From CAZFJG01 sp964410915 (lineage in GTDB: Bacteria > Synergistota > Synergistia > Synergistales > JAFGMB01): a stretch of 14,703 nt of DNA. The position numbers and the translations under genes are program-made. A model generated the notes under the pieces. That model was not told the origin of the DNA, ran no database searches, and saw nothing but the letters and a program-made list of their open reading frames with translations. Shown one piece after another: positions 13,576-14,703 of the stretch. Location: positions 1 through 14,703 of the forward strand of contig CAYPIU010000043.1 of assembly GCA_964410915.1 (NCBI GenBank), given 5' to 3'. How positions within the stretch are numbered: the first letter of the stretch is position 1; every line of letters starts with the position of its first letter.

Positions 13576-14271
13576 ATGTTCCCTTTTTTCTTTGATCCAA
13601 CATTTATTTTGCTTGTCCCTGCTTTGCTTCTTGCTTTCTGGGCTCAGTCAAGGGTAAAAACTGCATATGCGAAGTACAGCGGGGTATATGCCAGAAATGG
13701 TTCTACCGGAAGGGATGTAGCAAGAAAGCTGCTTGACAGTTTTGGTCTTTCGGATGTACCCGTTAACAAGATCCAGGGAAACCTTACCGATCATTATGAT
13801 CCAAGGGACAAGACTTTAAGCCTTTCTACGGATGTTTATTCGAGTTCAAGTATTGCAGCGATCGGCATCGCTGCGCATGAAGTAGGACATGCTATACAGC
13901 ATAAGAAAAATTATGTACCTCTTACGTTGAGGAATTCTGTTGTCCCGGTAGTTGGCATTGGTTCAAGTATGGCTTTCCCTCTATTTTTTATAGGTTTACT
14001 TTTTAGAGGACAGTTTCTCATGGATGCGGGAATAGTCCTTTTTCTTGGAGTGATAGTTTTTCATTTGATTACCTTGCCGGTGGAATTTGATGCAAGTTCA
14101 AGGGCACTTACTCTTCTTGATAGTACAGGTATACTTGCTCCTGACGAAATCCTTGGAGCAAGAAGCGTTCTGAGGGCCGCCGCTCTTACATATGTTGCTG
14201 CTGCAATTATGGCTTTTGCACAGTTGGCAAGACTTCTTATTCTCAGGGGTATGTTCGGAGGCGACGATTGA
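13576..14271 (+). CDS. YugP-type membrane zinc metallopeptidase
   Basis: A 231-residue integral membrane protein of the neutral zinc metallopeptidase family typified by Bacillus YugP. The HEVGH motif (101-105) supplies two zinc histidines (H101, H105) and the catalytic E102. E170 in LPVEFDAS is the likely third ligand. Hydrophobic segments lie at ~6-24, 122-143, 148-168 and 203-224, placing the active site at the membrane face. MFPFFFDPTFIL at the N-terminus is typical of the family. Substrates are unknown. The start is ATG 13576 with GGGAG at 13560-13564, 11 nt away; a minimal ATG-TAG (13570-13575) lies immediately before it at 5 nt from the same site and could lower initiation. A terminator follows, then a second membrane protein gene. 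Confidence 0.93.
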   Translation: MFPFFFDPTFILLVPALLLAFWAQSRVKTAYAKYSGVYARNGSTGRDVARKLLDSFGLSDVPVNKIQGNLTDHYDPRDKTLSLSTDVYSSSSIAAIGIAAHEVGHAIQHKKNYVPLTLRNSVVPVVGIGSSMAFPLFFIGLLFRGQFLMDAGIVLFLGVIVFHLITLPVEFDASSRALTLLDSTGILAPDEILGARSVLRAAALTYVAAAIMAFAQLARLLILRGMFGGDD

Positions 14272-14302
14272 TCTTGGAGATCTGTGACCATTAAAAACTT
14301 TT

Positions 14303-14328
14303 AGAGGTGGCATATGCCACCTCTTTTT
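14303..14328 (+). terminator. Perfect 22-nt palindrome terminator after the zinc peptidase
   Basis: AGAGGTGGCAT (14303-14313) is the exact reverse complement of ATGCCACCTCT (14314-14324), followed by a T5 run. It is a loop-less 11-bp stem of the same style as those after the two gdhA genes. It lies only ~20 nt before the next start codon, so the downstream gene is either expressed by read-through or has a promoter I cannot see. Confidence 0.85.
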
Positions 14329-14348
14329 ACTTTAGGGAGGATGATCTG

Positions 14349-14703
14349 ATGCCCTTAATTATAATTTTGTTACTTCTTTTTGTGGTCCCATGGCTTGCGT
14401 TTGTGTTGTTACTGTTCTTTCTTCTTTTCTGGCTGGTCTTTATACCCCTTGGATTTGCCGGTCGGTCTATCTTCTGGCTGTTTGCCGGGCCAGTTGAATT
14501 ACTTAAGGTTCTGGTCAATAAAAAAGTGAGGCAGAATCACGCTTTACAACATGCTACTATCCATGTCCTTGAGAGGGATCTCGGAATTCCGCAAGTAGAG
14601 GGTATGGCATATGAAGACGGTTTTACGATAAAGGGGCTTGCCGAACCCGGAGTGGTATATCAGGCTGCCCTGAAGGGATTGGAAAAGCTCAAGCGAGGAG
14701 AAA
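14349..14703 (+). CDS. DUF6391-like membrane protein (3' end missing)
   Basis: 118 codons are visible before the window ends. The ATG has GGGAGG at 14335-14340, 8 nt upstream. Residues 1-~55 are very hydrophobic, with one or two membrane segments (about 3-32 and 34-54). A soluble part follows with the motif NHALQHATIHVL at 63-74 (histidines 64, 68 and 72), which I recall as the signature of the DUF6391 family of unknown function. The repeated histidines suggest metal binding, but no activity is known to me. It follows the zinc peptidase, and both are membrane proteins with histidine motifs, so a shared envelope role is possible. The remainder lies outside the window. Confidence 0.8.
   Translation, partial: MPLIIILLLLFVVPWLAFVLLLFFLLFWLVFIPLGFAGRSIFWLFAGPVELLKVLVNKKVRQNHALQHATIHVLERDLGIPQVEGMAYEDGFTIKGLAEPGVVYQAALKGLEKLKRGE

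Noticed and set aside
1..14703. CRISPR array, tRNA, rRNA, phage or toxin-antitoxin genes
   Set aside because: No spaced direct repeats, cloverleaf-like sequences, rRNA motifs or matching small gene pairs were found on either strand.

Overview
The window reads as a chromosomal segment of a bacterium of low to moderate GC content. Most genes have strong AGGAGG/GGGAG-type ribosome binding sites, starts are mixed (ATG, GTG, TTG), and promoters look like AT-rich sigma-70 sites. I cannot name the organism. No rRNA, tRNA, CRISPR, transposase or phage gene is visible. The only partial genes are at the edges: a truncated membrane protein at the right end and an unassignable fragment at the left end.

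Region 1 (about 1-6850) is the most distinctive part. It holds two tandem copies of a two-gene module. Each copy has a glutamate dehydrogenase gene on the + strand facing a gene on the - strand for a ~575-residue protein. That protein has the ATP-grasp domain of PEP synthase / pyruvate phosphate dikinase (PPDK_N), but then carries an uncharacterised C-terminal domain instead of the phosphohistidine and PEP-binding domains. In both copies the convergent genes are separated by a perfect, loop-less palindrome that probably terminates transcription both ways (50 nt in copy 1, 36 nt in copy 2). The paralogues are clearly diverged, so this is an old duplication that has kept its arrangement. A functional link between glutamate dehydrogenase and the ATP-grasp protein is the main hypothesis raised here.

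Region 2 (about 6850-11300) holds an AMP-forming acyl-CoA synthetase-like enzyme (+), a HAD phosphatase-like protein (-) converging on it with a shared terminator, and a MocR-type regulator (+) with a GntR winged helix plus an aminotransferase-like domain. In this regulator the lysine that should hold PLP is a glutamine (Q297). A small two-helix membrane protein of unknown function (-) follows.

Region 3 (about 11300-14703) holds a GntR/FadR-family regulator with an FCD ligand domain and its own terminator, a DegT/DnrJ/EryC1 sugar aminotransferase, a YugP-type membrane zinc peptidase preceded by a good promoter and a GC-rich leader hairpin, and the start of a DUF6391-like membrane protein cut by the window end.

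Overall this looks like central nitrogen/carbon metabolism (glutamate oxidation or synthesis, acyl activation) plus regulators and envelope genes, mostly in single-gene units. Families were assigned from motifs recognised by eye; no database search was run.
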